A stretch of 64,000 nucleotides of DNA from Haloplanus sp. (GCF_028275055.1 NZ_JAQCNJ010000071.1:1-64000); one strand, 5' to 3'. Numbered from the stretch's first letter, positions 1-12,711 are shown. Translations and numbers: made by a program. The notes: generated from the letters alone by a model not told the origin.

Positions 1-1
1 C

Positions 2-475
2 GGGCTGGCGGTGTGTCTGGGCGACCGTGACGACGCCCTCGACCGGGCGCGGACGCTCCTCCAAACCCACAGAACGAACCTCTCGGAAGGACTGGAGCTA
101 GTGACATCGGAGGGCGTGACCGTCGAGGAGAATCTCCAATGGTTCGACGCGGGGACGAGAATCCGCGAAACCATCGTCGGCATCGTCGCCGGGATGGCGC
201 TCGGGACCGACGGGGTGCGGGCCGACAAGCCGATCGTCGCCTTCGCGTCGGTCGGAGACGAGAACGGCGAGAACGAGGCGGTGAAGGTGTCCTCGCGGGC
301 ACCTCACAGTCTCGTCCGGCGCGGGCTCGACCTCTCGGCGGTGATGCGGGAGGCCGCACGGTCGGTCGGGGGCGACGGTGGCGGCCACGACGTGGCCGCC
401 GGGGCGACCATTCCGGTGGGAACACGGGCGGCATTCGTCGAGGCGGCGAACGACCGCGTCGCCGACCAGTTGTAG
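2..475 (+). CDS. C-terminal part of archaeal RecJ-like DHH/DHHA1 single-strand exonuclease (5' truncated by window edge)
   Basis: Frame is open to the window start. DHHA1-like features: IVGIVAGMALG, PIVAFAS, VKVSSRAPHSLVRRGLDLSAVMREAA...GGHDVAAGATIP. Confidence 0.8.
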   Translation, partial: GLAVCLGDRDDALDRARTLLQTHRTNLSEGLELVTSEGVTVEENLQWFDAGTRIRETIVGIVAGMALGTDGVRADKPIVAFASVGDENGENEAVKVSSRAPHSLVRRGLDLSAVMREAARSVGGDGGGHDVAAGATIPVGTRAAFVEAANDRVADQL

Positions 476-759
476 GCCACCGCGTGTGGCGTGGCGCCCG
501 CCCCGGCATTCGGTGACTCTGCCGTGTCCGACGGAACGACCGGAACGGATCACTGGCGTAATCGAGAAACTGCCCGGCTGGACACCGGTGCCTCGATCCG
601 ACGGCGTCGCCGAGGTGTGCATCCGGAAGACCGAGGCGCCACCGGCAGGGATATCGCACACGAGGGCCCACCCCGACGAAACGACGGGTGGCGTCCGGAC
701 CCGTCCGACACCCGGGTCGGACCATCCCACTTTTGGCCGCGCCACGGAAACGTTCCCGT

Positions 760-1095
760 ATGGCCGACTTCGATCCGGAGAAGTTCGAGGACAAGTACGC
801 AAACTACTTCACCGAACTCCAGCGGGCCTACAAGAACGCCTTCGAGACCATGAACGAGCGGTTCGACTCGGAACTCGTCCACGCCATCGACCAGCAGGTA
901 CTCAACGAGTCCGAACCGTTCTACGAGGACGGCGGGTTCCGGATCGAACTCCCGGACGATCCGGCGGATCGGGTGACCGCCATCGTCGTCGACGACGGGA
1001 AGATCGAGGCGACGCTGGACCGGTACGTTGAGGAGATCGAAGGGGAACTTCGGAGCGTGTTCGGCCTCAACGATGGGGATGAACCAAAGGTCTAA
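760..1095 (+). CDS. Conserved haloarchaeal protein (DUF5783-like)
   Basis: ATG at 760 gives MADFDPEKFEDKYANYFTELQRAYKNAFE..., acidic 111 aa; AT-rich TATA-like stretch about 28 nt upstream. Confidence 0.7.
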   Translation: MADFDPEKFEDKYANYFTELQRAYKNAFETMNERFDSELVHAIDQQVLNESEPFYEDGGFRIELPDDPADRVTAIVVDDGKIEATLDRYVEEIEGELRSVFGLNDGDEPKV

Positions 1096-1120
1096 GCCTG
1101 TCGGAACGCAACCGTGGTGT

Positions 1121-1513
1121 ATGAGTACCGACGCTCAGGACGCCGACGACGCCGAGGACGAACTCCGCGAGCGCGTAACGAACTTCCTGCGCCGCAACTT
1201 CCCGCAGATCCAGATGCACGGCGGAAGCGCGGCAATCCAGCATATCGACATCGAGACCGGTGAGGTGAGCATCCAGCTCGGCGGCGCGTGTTCGGGCTGT
1301 GGCATCTCGCCGATGACGATTCAGGCGATCAAAAGCCGGATGGTCAAGGATATCCCCGAGATCACGAAGGTCCACGCCGACACAGGCATGGAGGGAATGG
1401 GCGGCGAAGGCGCCGAGGGCGGCCACGGCGGCGGCATGGAGCCGTCGTTCCCCGGCGAGACGACCGACGACGGGGCCGACGGCCGCGACGAGGGGCCGCA
1501 GGCCCCCTTCTGA
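1121..1513 (+). CDS. NifU-like C-terminal (Fe-S scaffold) domain protein
   Basis: Motif GGACSGCGISPMTIQAIKSRMVKDIPEI with CxxC; MHGGSAAIQHIDIETGEVSIQLGGACSGC. Confidence 0.85.
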   Translation: MSTDAQDADDAEDELRERVTNFLRRNFPQIQMHGGSAAIQHIDIETGEVSIQLGGACSGCGISPMTIQAIKSRMVKDIPEITKVHADTGMEGMGGEGAEGGHGGGMEPSFPGETTDDGADGRDEGPQAPF

Positions 1514-1627
1514 TCGGCACGTCGTCCACGGGAGTCGTCTCCGGATTCCGTTCCGTTTTGTTTCGTCGTTGATCGGCGAGCGACCGCGCCGAGTAAGGTT
1601 TAATCCGGCCCCGGTCGTGTGCCGTCT

Positions 1628-2044
1628 ATGGACGCTCGTGAACTCGCCGTGAGTGCGGAGTATCTCGTCGCCGTCGAGGACGGCGACGACTGGCGCGGGG
1701 CGGTCGAGGGAGCCGCCGCCGCCGAGGGGGTCGCATCGGCGTGGTTCACCGGCACCGGGGTCGTCCGGGACGCCGACCTCTGGTGGTACGATCCCGAAAC
1801 CGGTGACCACCGATCCGTCCGGTTCGACGAACCGTTGACGGTCGCCGCCTGCGTCGGTGGAGTCTCGCGCCCGGACGGCGACCCGTTCGCGCGAGCACAC
1901 GCCGTTCTCTCGCGGCCGAGTGGGCAGGCGCTCGGCGGGTATCTCAACGCGGCGACGGCCGTCGAAGGGCGGATACACCTCCGTGCCTTCGCGGACGACG
2001 CACCGTTTACGATGACGACCGAGACGTTCCGACCCGGATCGTGA
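1628..2044 (+). CDS. PPC/DUF296-domain DNA-binding-like protein
   Basis: GDDWRGAVEGAAAAEGVASAWFTGTGVVRDADLWWYD and C-terminal GRIHLRAFADDAPFTMTTETF. ATG at 1628 with TTTAA about 28 nt upstream. Confidence 0.75.
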   Translation: MDARELAVSAEYLVAVEDGDDWRGAVEGAAAAEGVASAWFTGTGVVRDADLWWYDPETGDHRSVRFDEPLTVAACVGGVSRPDGDPFARAHAVLSRPSGQALGGYLNAATAVEGRIHLRAFADDAPFTMTTETFRPGS

Positions 2045-5000
2045 CGCCAGAGGACGAGCGGTATTTCGAGCGGATCGAACGCCGCCTCGACGAGGCGTTC
2101 GAACGGGCCGAACGCGCCAAATCTCGGGGCGATGACCCCCAGACAGAGGTCGAGATTCCGGTCGCCAGAGACATGGCCGACCGGGTCGAGAACATTCTCG
2201 GCATCGATGGCGTGGCCGAACGGGTCCGGGACCTCGACGGGCGGATGTCCCGCGAGGAGGCCGCGCTCGAACTGGTCACCGATTTCGTCGAGGGAACGGT
2301 CGGCGACTACGACACAAAGGCGGGCAAGATCGAAGGCGCGGTCCGGACGGCGGTTGCGCTCCTGACCGAGGGGGTCGTCGCCGCGCCGATCGAGGGGATC
2401 GACCGGGTCGAACTGTTGGAGAACGACGACGGAACCGAGTTTGTCAACGTCTACTACGCCGGGCCGATCCGGTCGGCCGGCGGGACCGCACAGGCGTTGT
2501 CGGTCCTCGTCGCGGACTACGCTCGGTCGCTGCTCGACATCGAGGAGTTCAAGCCACGCGAGAAGGAGGTCGAACGCTACGCGGAGGAGGTGGGCCTCTA
2601 CGACTCCGAAACCGGACTCCAGTACACGCCAAAGGACAAGGAAACGAAGTTCATCGCCAAACACACCCCGATCATGCTGGACGGCGAGGCGACGGGCGAC
2701 GAGGAGGTGTCCGGCTTCCGGGATCTGGAACGGATCGACACCAATGCCGCGCGGGGGGGAATGTGTCTCGTTCTCGCGGAGGGGATTGCGCTAAAGGCAC
2801 CGAAGATCCAGCGCTACACCCGCGATCTGGCGGCGGTCGAGTGGCCGTGGCTCCAGGATCTCATCGACGGGACGGTCGGCGCGTCGGACCAAGCGGCCGA
2901 CGACGCCGCCGACACCACCGGCGACGAGGCGGGCGCGGAGGCGACCGGAGACGCGGACGGAACCGACGCGGACCCGGCATCGACGGGCCCACCGCGGGTC
3001 GACTCCTCGGAGAAATATCTTCGCGACCTGATCGCCGGGCGCCCGGTGTTCGGTCACCCCTCGGAGCCTGGGGGCTTTCGCCTTCGGTACGGCCGCGCCC
3101 GGAACCACGGCTTCGCGACGGCGGGCGTCCACCCGGCGACGATGCATCTCGTCGACGACTTTCTCGCGCCCGGGACACAGATCAAAACCGAGCGCCCGGG
3201 AAAGGCGGCGGGGGTCGTCCCCGTCGACACCATCGAGGGGCCGACCGTCCGTCTGGCGAACGGCGAGGTGCGGCGGATCGACGACCCCGACGAAGCGCTT
3301 GCCGTCCGCAACGGCGTCGAGGAGATTCTCGACCTCGGCGAGTATCTCGTCAACTACGGCGAGTTCGTCGAGAACAACCACCCGCTCGCGCCCGCCTCCT
3401 ACACCGTCGAGTGGTGGGTGAAGGAGTTCGAGGACAGCGGTGCGGACGTACGGGCGCTCCGGGACGACCCGCGGGTCGACCTCTCGGAGCCGACGCCGGC
3501 GGCGGCGCTCCGGTGGGCGACGGGTTTCGACTGCCCGCTGCATCCGGCGTACACCTACCTCTGGCACGACGTGAGCGTCGACGAGTTCGAGACGCTTGCA
3601 GCGGCGGTCGCCGCGGGCGAGGTGGTCGCGACCCGAGACGCCACCGGTCCGGACCCGGCACTGTCGGGCGACGGTGGGGTACAGTCGGTGCCCCCGGGAA
3701 ACGGCGATCCGACCGCGGACAGGTTGGTCATCGACGACTCGGTCGGACGGATCCTCGAACGCTTGCTCGTCGAACACGTCGCCGACGACGGCCGGATCCG
3801 AATCCCGGAGTGGCGGCCACTCGCCCGATCGCTCGGCGTGACGACGGCGTTGGAGCGTGAGTGGTCGACCGACGACCTGCCGGCAGTCGCCCGCGAGTAC
3901 GACGGCGGCGAGAACGCGGTCCGTGCCGTCGAGGCGGTTGCTCCCTTCACGGTCAGAGAACGTGCGCCGACCCGTATCGGCAACCGGATGGGCCGCCCCG
4001 AAAAATCCGAGAGCCGCGACCTCTCGCCGGCGGTACACACGCTGTTTCCCATCGGCGAGGCCGGCGGGAGTCAGCGTGATGTGGGTGGCGCGGCGACCGC
4101 CCGGACCGACGAAGGGCGGGGCGTGGTGTCCACCGAGGTGGGTCGCCGGATGTGTGACGACTGTGGGAGAGAGACCTACCGGGCGCGTTGTCCGGACTGT
4201 GACGCGCATACCGAACCGGTGTATGAGTGTGGCTCGTGTGAACGGATCGTCGACCCCGACGAGTCGGGGCGGGTCCACTGCGGGCGCTGTGATCGGGACG
4301 TGACGAGCGCGGAGCGTCGGCCCCTCGATGTCGGGGAGCGATACCGGGAGGCGCTTGCGGCGGTCGGCGAACGGGAGGCGGCGTTCGACATCCTGAAAGG
4401 CGTGAAGGGGCTCACCTCCGCGAACAAGACCCCGGAACCCATCGAAAAAGGGATTCTCCGCGCCAAACACGGCGTGAGCGCGTTTAAAGACGGTACCGTC
4501 CGGTACGACATGACGGACCTGCCGGTGACCGCAGTGCGGCCCGAGGAACTCGACGTGACCGCCGCTGACCTCCAAGGCCTCGGCTACGAGACGGACATCG
4601 ACGGCGAACCGCTCCAGTTCGACGACCAACTGGTCGAACTGAAGGTGCAGGACGTCGTTCTCTCGGACGGGGCGGCCGACCACCTGCTCCGAACCGCCGG
4701 CTTCGTCGACGACCTGCTCACCGACTTCTACGACCTCCCGGCGTTCTACGAGGTCGAAAAGCGGTCGGAGTTGGTGGGCGAACTCGTCTTCGGGATGGCG
4801 CCACACACCTCCGCCGCGGTGGTCGGTCGCGTCGTCGGGTTCACCTCGGCGTCGGTGGGCTACGCACATCCGTATTTCCACGCGGCGAAGCGGCGGAACT
4901 GCTTCCATCCGGAGACGAAGGTGTGGTTCCGGGACGAGGATGGCGGGTGGAACCACGAGCGGATCGAACGGTTGGTCGAGGATCGGCTCGACGATCCAGA

Positions 5001-7161
5001 AGTCGATGATTTCGGGACGCTCGTGGAGAAACTCGATGGATCGGTTCGAGTCCCGTCATTGACTGAAGACGGGAAAATCGTCGCTAAACCCGTCGATGCC
5101 GTCTCGAAGCATCCATCACCCGATCACCTCGTCTCACTCACAACGCGGGGTGGCCGCGAAATAACGGTTACCCCGGATCACGACGTCCACGTCTTCGACG
5201 GGGACGGAGCAGTCGCCAAACGAGCCAGCGAACTCACGACCGTAGACGCGCTGGTGACGCCGACACAGGTAGACGTACCCGGGTCAATGCCTCGGTTCGA
5301 CCTCTTGGAGAAGTTCGTGGCGATCGACGAGGTTCCGACTGACTCGCTCATGGTGAAGGGGATCGGCAGAGATCAGCTCTACGACCTCTTCAGAGAAGCA
5401 CTGGAGGACGACCACGAGGGCGAGTTCTATCCGTTACAGAGTACAGCCGAGTTCCTCGGATTGACGAAGAAAGCGCTGAGCAACTACGTCTACCGGGAAA
5501 GTATCCCAGCGTCCCTGCTCGTCGAGGTATTCGGCTCACCGACCGCTGTCGTTGAACGCGTCCCCGACGATGTGACGCTCGCGATGAAGCGGGATCGAGT
5601 CGAGATCACCCGTTTCGTCGACATCGACGAGGAGTGTGCGACGCTCTTGGGGTACTACGCGGCAGAAGGGTTCGTCCGCGATCAACAAACGTCCAAAGGA
5701 GTGGGCCACCAGACGACCATTTCGGGGATCGAACCCGAGGCGCGAGAGTTCTTCATCGAGGCGTTCGAGTCGGCGTTCGGCGTCGAGGCATACAGGGAAA
5801 ACGACGTGAAAGTAACCGTCTCGGGGAGGTTGCCACGACTGTTCTTCGAGACGGTGCTCGACTGTGGAGTCGGGGCCGGAAACAAACGGGTTCCGCCGTG
5901 TATCTTTGACGCGCCGGACGACGTCGTCACCGCGTATCTCGGCGGCTACTTCAGTGGGGACGGAACTGTCGACAAGAGTCGGCTCGAAGTGTCGGCGACG
6001 ATCATCAGTCGGGAATTGAAAGAAGACCTGCTCGCGTTGCTCACGCGGATCGGCGTTGCGGCCCGAGTCGATACGACCGATCCCGTCTCGCTCGCCAAGC
6101 AGTTCCCCGACTTCTCCGACGTTGACTGCGAGCCGATGTCCCCAAAAGCCTACGTCCTTCACATCACCTCCGAAGATGCGAACCGATTCGCGGAAACCGT
6201 TGACCTCCACCTCTCACGAAAACGGGAACGACTGGAGGCACGAATCGAGGAGATCGAACCGAGAAGCAGACGCGTCTTCGACGGCGGTAGTGGAGAGTAT
6301 CTCGTCGACGAGATCGTCGATGTCTCGTATGTCGAATCCGATGTCGACCACACGTACTGTCTCACCGTCGCGGACACGCATTCGCTGATAGCGAACGACA
6401 CGTCGCAAAAACAGTGCGACGGCGACGAAGACTGCGTCATGCTCCTCATGGACGGCCTCCTCAACTTCAGTCAGGAGTTCCTTCCCGACCAGAGGGGGGG
6501 CAGAATGGACGCCCCTCTCGTCATGTCCTCCCGGATCGATCCGACCGAAATCGACGACGAGGCACACAACATGGACGTGGTGCGGGAGTACCCCCGGGAG
6601 TTCTACGAGGCGACCAGGGAAATGGCAGATCCCGAGGACATCGACGTCGAGATCGCGGCGGCGTCGTTGGGGACCGAGTCGGAGTACCGCGGCTTCGACC
6701 ACACCCACGACACCGCCGACATCGCGCTGGGACCGGACCTCTCGGCGTACAAGACGCTGGGGTCGATGATGGAGAAGATGGACGCCCAACTCGAACTGGC
6801 CCGGAACCTACGGGCCGTCGACGAGACGGACGTTGCCGAACGGGTCATCGAGTACCACTTTCTCCCGGATCTGATCGGCAATCTCCGGGCCTTCTCCCGA
6901 CAGGAAACCCGGTGTCTGGACTGTGGCAAGACGTACCGCCGCGTCCCGCTCTCGGGCGACTGCCGGGAGTGTGGGGGGCGGGTGAACCTCACCGTCCACG
7001 AGGGATCGGTGAACAAGTACATGGACACCGCCATCGAGGTGGCCGAGGAGTTCGGCTGTCGGCCGTACACGAAACAACGGTTGGAGGTGCTCGAAAAGAG
7101 TCTAGAGAGCGTCTTCCAGAACGACCGGAACAAACCCTCGCGGCTCGACGATTTCATGTGA
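2041..7161 (+). CDS. polC: DNA polymerase II (PolD) large subunit DP2, with in-frame intein
   Basis: GTG start overlaps the previous stop (GTGA). DP2 signatures: VNVYYAGPIRSAGGTAQALSVLVADY, zinc fingers CDDCGRETYRARCPDC and CLDCGKTYRR, CDGDEDCVMLLMDGLLNFS. Confidence 0.95.
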   Translation: MTPEDERYFERIERRLDEAFERAERAKSRGDDPQTEVEIPVARDMADRVENILGIDGVAERVRDLDGRMSREEAALELVTDFVEGTVGDYDTKAGKIEGAVRTAVALLTEGVVAAPIEGIDRVELLENDDGTEFVNVYYAGPIRSAGGTAQALSVLVADYARSLLDIEEFKPREKEVERYAEEVGLYDSETGLQYTPKDKETKFIAKHTPIMLDGEATGDEEVSGFRDLERIDTNAARGGMCLVLAEGIALKAPKIQRYTRDLAAVEWPWLQDLIDGTVGASDQAADDAADTTGDEAGAEATGDADGTDADPASTGPPRVDSSEKYLRDLIAGRPVFGHPSEPGGFRLRYGRARNHGFATAGVHPATMHLVDDFLAPGTQIKTERPGKAAGVVPVDTIEGPTVRLANGEVRRIDDPDEALAVRNGVEEILDLGEYLVNYGEFVENNHPLAPASYTVEWWVKEFEDSGADVRALRDDPRVDLSEPTPAAALRWATGFDCPLHPAYTYLWHDVSVDEFETLAAAVAAGEVVATRDATGPDPALSGDGGVQSVPPGNGDPTADRLVIDDSVGRILERLLVEHVADDGRIRIPEWRPLARSLGVTTALEREWSTDDLPAVAREYDGGENAVRAVEAVAPFTVRERAPTRIGNRMGRPEKSESRDLSPAVHTLFPIGEAGGSQRDVGGAATARTDEGRGVVSTEVGRRMCDDCGRETYRARCPDCDAHTEPVYECGSCERIVDPDESGRVHCGRCDRDVTSAERRPLDVGERYREALAAVGEREAAFDILKGVKGLTSANKTPEPIEKGILRAKHGVSAFKDGTVRYDMTDLPVTAVRPEELDVTAADLQGLGYETDIDGEPLQFDDQLVELKVQDVVLSDGAADHLLRTAGFVDDLLTDFYDLPAFYEVEKRSELVGELVFGMAPHTSAAVVGRVVGFTSASVGYAHPYFHAAKRRNCFHPETKVWFRDEDGGWNHERIERLVEDRLDDPEVDDFGTLVEKLDGSVRVPSLTEDGKIVAKPVDAVSKHPSPDHLVSLTTRGGREITVTPDHDVHVFDGDGAVAKRASELTTVDALVTPTQVDVPGSMPRFDLLEKFVAIDEVPTDSLMVKGIGRDQLYDLFREALEDDHEGEFYPLQSTAEFLGLTKKALSNYVYRESIPASLLVEVFGSPTAVVERVPDDVTLAMKRDRVEITRFVDIDEECATLLGYYAAEGFVRDQQTSKGVGHQTTISGIEPEAREFFIEAFESAFGVEAYRENDVKVTVSGRLPRLFFETVLDCGVGAGNKRVPPCIFDAPDDVVTAYLGGYFSGDGTVDKSRLEVSATIISRELKEDLLALLTRIGVAARVDTTDPVSLAKQFPDFSDVDCEPMSPKAYVLHITSEDANRFAETVDLHLSRKRERLEARIEEIEPRSRRVFDGGSGEYLVDEIVDVSYVESDVDHTYCLTVADTHSLIANDTSQKQCDGDEDCVMLLMDGLLNFSQEFLPDQRGGRMDAPLVMSSRIDPTEIDDEAHNMDVVREYPREFYEATREMADPEDIDVEIAAASLGTESEYRGFDHTHDTADIALGPDLSAYKTLGSMMEKMDAQLELARNLRAVDETDVAERVIEYHFLPDLIGNLRAFSRQETRCLDCGKTYRRVPLSGDCRECGGRVNLTVHEGSVNKYMDTAIEVAEEFGCRPYTKQRLEVLEKSLESVFQNDRNKPSRLDDFM
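4900..6414 (+). other. Intein (505 aa) within DP2, with LAGLIDADG-type homing endonuclease
   Basis: Interrupts RRN|CDGDEDC of DP2. N-terminal CFHPETKVWF, block-B-like TVTPDHDVHVF, dodecapeptides LLGYYAAEGF and YLGGYFSGDG, C-terminal DHTYCLTVADTHSLIANDTSQKQ followed by extein Cys. Confidence 0.93.
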
Positions 7162-7248
7162 CGGATCGACCGAACCGGTCGGCGCCGCCACGCTTCAACC
7201 GAACCACAACGGCGTTCGAGCGCCAAGCACGCCGACCGCCACTCGTCG

Positions 7249-7542
7249 CTACTCCGTTGTCGCCGGCGCGTCGGTCAGTTCTGCCTCGACGGCGTCGACG
7301 GCACCCCCGAGTTCGTCGTGTCGTGTCGTTCCCGCACTCTGACAGCCCGAGACACGGTTGATACGGACGGCTGCGGGGCCGACGAGGTCCGGACACACGG
7401 TTAGTTTGGCGTCGATGCAGATGCCGTTATCGCCCGGGAGGCGGTACTGGACGACGCTGCCGTCGTCGTGGCGCTCCCACGCACCGGGTGGAGACGGGAG
7501 CGCCGATTCGAGACGCGAGATGGGGACTGGATCTGCCGACAC
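7249..7542 (-). CDS. Small conserved-looking haloarchaeal protein of unknown function
   Basis: Reverse-strand ORF; GTG at 7542 gives VSADPVPISRLESALPSPPGAWERHDDGSVVQYRLPGDNGICIDAKLTVCPDLVGPAAVRINRV..., non-random composition. Start uncertain. Confidence 0.5.
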   Translation of the reverse strand: MSADPVPISRLESALPSPPGAWERHDDGSVVQYRLPGDNGICIDAKLTVCPDLVGPAAVRINRVSGCQSAGTTRHDELGGAVDAVEAELTDAPATTE

Positions 7543-7670
7543 ACACGGCGTTGGGGCCGCTCGCGTATGAAGGTGACCACAGGGTGCCGACGGGCGGGTG
7601 GTTGCACGGTGTAGCGGCCGGCGGAGGGTAAGCGAGGCGCATAATTTTCTCCCGTTCGAACGATCCGTCG

Positions 7671-8963
7671 ATGGTTCCCGATCCGAACCTGGACTCGCGG
7701 GTGTTGACCCTGGCGCTGGCCCGGATGGTAGACGCGGTCGCAAACTCGTTTCTGGTTGTCGTTCTGCCGCTGTACATCGGTCGGATCGTCGCGCTGCCCG
7801 GGTACGTCGGGGGGGTCGTCGCCGTTGGGCCTGTCTCCTTCCGGCTGACCGAGGCGTTGTTGATCGGCGTTGTGCTCTCGTTGTTTGGGTTTCTGAACAG
7901 CCTCGGACAACCGTTCACCGGGCGGCTCTCGGATCGGACCGGGAAACGGAAGATCTATCTGCTGTTCGGGCTGGCGCTCGTCGCCGTTGGCAGCCTCGGC
8001 TTTCTCGTCTTGGCCGACTACGTCTCGGTGCTCGCGTTGCGGGCGTTACAGGGCATCGGCGCGGCGTTCACCGTGCCGATGACCGTCGCTCTTGTCAACG
8101 AGTACTCCGCCGAAGGCGAGCGTGGGGGAAACTTCGGACTGTTCAACACGTTTCGCCTGCTCGGGTTCGGCACCGGACCGGTCGTCGCTGGGGTTGTCGT
8201 CGAGTTCGGCCCGTACGACCTCCGTGGCGTCGTCATCTCCGGGTTCGACGCGGCCTTTTTGATCGCGGTTGTGGCGGCGGCGGTCAGTTTCGTGCTCGTC
8301 ACCGCCCTCATCGGCGACCCCGACGAGACCACGGCACAGGCCGGCGAGGACCTATCCGTGCGGGTGTGGAACCGCGACGGATCGGGGCTTGACTCGGTGT
8401 TTGCACTCGCGCTCACCACGGTCGTGATGGCGATGAGTTTCGCTATCTTCGCCCCGCTTGCCAACACGATCAATCAACGACTCGGGCAAGGCGACCTGAT
8501 ATTCTCGTTGCAGTTCGGCGCCGCGGTTCTGGCGAACGTGCTCTTTCAGTTGCCGGTCGGCCGACTCAGCGACCGCTTTGGCCGCCGGCCGTTCCTGATC
8601 GGCGGGTTCGTTCTCCTGCTTCCCGCGACGCTGTTTCAAGGGTTCGTTGCCTCCTCGCTGGCGATGGGGGTGTTGCGATTCGTACAGGGAGCCTCCGTCG
8701 CCGCCGTTTTCGCTCCGTCGCTGGCGCTGGCCGGGGAACTCGCCGACGAGGGCCAGTCGGGCTCCACGCTTTCGCTGCTGACGATGGGGTTCGGCCTCGG
8801 CATCGCTTTCGGAACGCTCCTGTCCGGCGTTTTGGTCGGCTTCGGCTTCGCGGTCCCCTTCGTCGTTGCGACCGGCGGCGGGGCGGTCGGGTTGGTGTTG
8901 GTCTACACACAGGTGCGCGAACCGACGGCCAACCCGCCTTTAACCCCCGCGGCGACGGACTGA
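7671..8963 (+). CDS. MFS transporter
   Basis: About 12 hydrophobic segments; GRLSDRTGKRKIYLLFGL and QLPVGRLSDRFGRRPFLIGGF MFS loop motifs. Confidence 0.93.
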   Translation: MVPDPNLDSRVLTLALARMVDAVANSFLVVVLPLYIGRIVALPGYVGGVVAVGPVSFRLTEALLIGVVLSLFGFLNSLGQPFTGRLSDRTGKRKIYLLFGLALVAVGSLGFLVLADYVSVLALRALQGIGAAFTVPMTVALVNEYSAEGERGGNFGLFNTFRLLGFGTGPVVAGVVVEFGPYDLRGVVISGFDAAFLIAVVAAAVSFVLVTALIGDPDETTAQAGEDLSVRVWNRDGSGLDSVFALALTTVVMAMSFAIFAPLANTINQRLGQGDLIFSLQFGAAVLANVLFQLPVGRLSDRFGRRPFLIGGFVLLLPATLFQGFVASSLAMGVLRFVQGASVAAVFAPSLALAGELADEGQSGSTLSLLTMGFGLGIAFGTLLSGVLVGFGFAVPFVVATGGGAVGLVLVYTQVREPTANPPLTPAATD

Positions 8964-9267
8964 GCGCGGCCGAGTGGAGACTGGCCGCCGCCGGAAATTT
9001 CGGCCTCGTTCGCGATGAACCGCGTCCCTGCGGGTGGCTCCCGTTCCTCCGGCGTGGGACGTGACCGAGCCACGGGCCGGGCTTTTCGGCGGAGCGTTAC
9101 CGCGGGGTCGTCCGGTCGGATCCGGTGGTGCTGTCACCTCGCCCCACCGAGCGCCACGTTCTCTGACCGAGCATGAGTGTCGGCGCGGGCGACGGCTCCC
9201 GTCGTCGATCGGGGCCGAGAACGGGAATGGGGGAGACACCCATGCTCCGGTCGTCACGCCCGAGTCC

Positions 9268-10206
9268 TCACCTGTACGGGTCGCACACCCGTGAGACCCC
9301 CTCCTCGAAGCTCACCTCTGGGACCCACCCCGTCTCCGCTTGCAGTTTGGTTGCGTCGGCCATCGTGTCGTGGACGTAGACCGGAAGGGGGTTCTCGATG
9401 TATTCGGGTTCGACATCGGTCCCGAGCTCGTCGTTTATCAGTTCGACCATCGTGTTGAAGTCGTAGCTCTCGCCGGTCCCGGCGTTGTAGATACCGTCCA
9501 GTTCGTGGTCGGCTGCGAGTTCAAGCGCCCGGACCACGTCGTCGACGTGGGTGAAATCCCGGGTCTGTGAGCCGTCGCCGAACAGGACCGGCGACTCGCC
9601 GTTGGCGATGTCGTCGGTGAACTGTGCGACCGTGTTTGCGTACTCGCCTTTGTGTTTTTCCGCGCCGCCGTACCCCTGATACACGGAAAAAAAGCGCAGG
9701 CCTGCCAGACGCATATCGTAGTGGTTGCCAAAGTACTCGCCGTACCGTTCGCGGGCGAGTTTCGACGCCTCGTAGCAGGTGTGAGCCTCGATAGCCATAT
9801 CCTCGGGCGAGGGCTCCGTCCGGGAGCCGTAAATCGAGGACGTGGAGGCGTAGACGACGGTGTCACAGCCGTTCTTGCGTGCCTGTTCGACCGTGTTGAC
9901 GAATCCTTCGACGTTGACACGCGTGGCCTCGCGTTTGTTCTCCTCGACCATCGTGTACGAGGAGTACGCCGCGAGGTGAAACAGGACGTCCACATCGGTC
10001 GGGAGGTCGTCGTCGAGAACGCTCGCGTCGACGAACTCGATAGGGCCGCTGGCGTTGCCCGTCTCGTCGACGCCGTCGAGGTTCTCGGGCGTCCCGAGGT
10101 GGCAGTCGTCGAGAGCGATGACGTCGTTGTCGGCGGCGAGGTGGTTCGCGAGGTTCGAGCCGATGAACCCCGCTCCACCCGTGACGAGGACACGGTTGTC
10201 TTTCAC
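9268..10206 (-). CDS. NAD-dependent epimerase/dehydratase (UDP-glucose 4-epimerase-like SDR)
   Basis: RVLVTGGAGFIGSNLANHLA Rossmann motif, CYEASKLARERYG (YxxxK), VDDVVRALELA. GTG at 10206 is the likely start; the longer ATG start at 10251 is possible. Confidence 0.9.
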   Translation of the reverse strand: MKDNRVLVTGGAGFIGSNLANHLAADNDVIALDDCHLGTPENLDGVDETGNASGPIEFVDASVLDDDLPTDVDVLFHLAAYSSYTMVEENKREATRVNVEGFVNTVEQARKNGCDTVVYASTSSIYGSRTEPSPEDMAIEAHTCYEASKLARERYGEYFGNHYDMRLAGLRFFSVYQGYGGAEKHKGEYANTVAQFTDDIANGESPVLFGDGSQTRDFTHVDDVVRALELAADHELDGIYNAGTGESYDFNTMVELINDELGTDVEPEYIENPLPVYVHDTMADATKLQAETGWVPEVSFEEGVSRVCDPYR

Positions 10207-10514
10207 ACTGACTACAATTTTCGAGGGGTTCAAATGAGTATTGGTCGCCACGGGCGGGGATGCGTCGAACCCGACCGGGAGCGGAGCGGTGAGGGAGGGT
10301 CACCGTCCGATCCGGAATCCGGGGCGTTGGAGGCTGTTCCGGCTCCCGAGTGCCCACACCCGTGCGTGTCGCTCCAACGTGGTCGACGGCCGCGTCGGTC
10401 CACACACCGCAGACTCGCTTCTCGAGGGCGGTGAGTGGGGTCGGTCTCGGCGGTTCGCAGGCGGGCGATCATCCGTGCAGAACACTTAGTGTAATCGGTC
10501 CCTACCGATGGAGT

Positions 10515-12572
<2,058 letters not shown>

Positions 12573-12711
12573 CCGCAGGAACCGACGCGTTGCGGTGTCG
12601 TTCATGATGGATTGTGTGACCGAGGATTCCGGCGGTCGCGACGTGGCGTGAAACATCGTCGCCGCCCGATTCCGGGGGCGGCCACCACCCACATTCATTA
12701 CATCGGGCGGA

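Noticed and set aside
2791-4956. 721-aa minus-strand ORF opposite polC
   Set aside because: Overlaps the clear DP2 coding frame; translation is Arg/Val-rich with no recognisable domain.
5041-5057. tRNA T-arm-like ggttcgagtcccgtc
   Set aside because: Lies inside the intein coding frame; no acceptor stem or D/anticodon arms around it.
8964-9267. Small ORFs between the MFS and epimerase genes
   Set aside because: Pro/Arg/Gly-rich random-looking translations on both strands; better viewed as a convergent 3' intergenic region.
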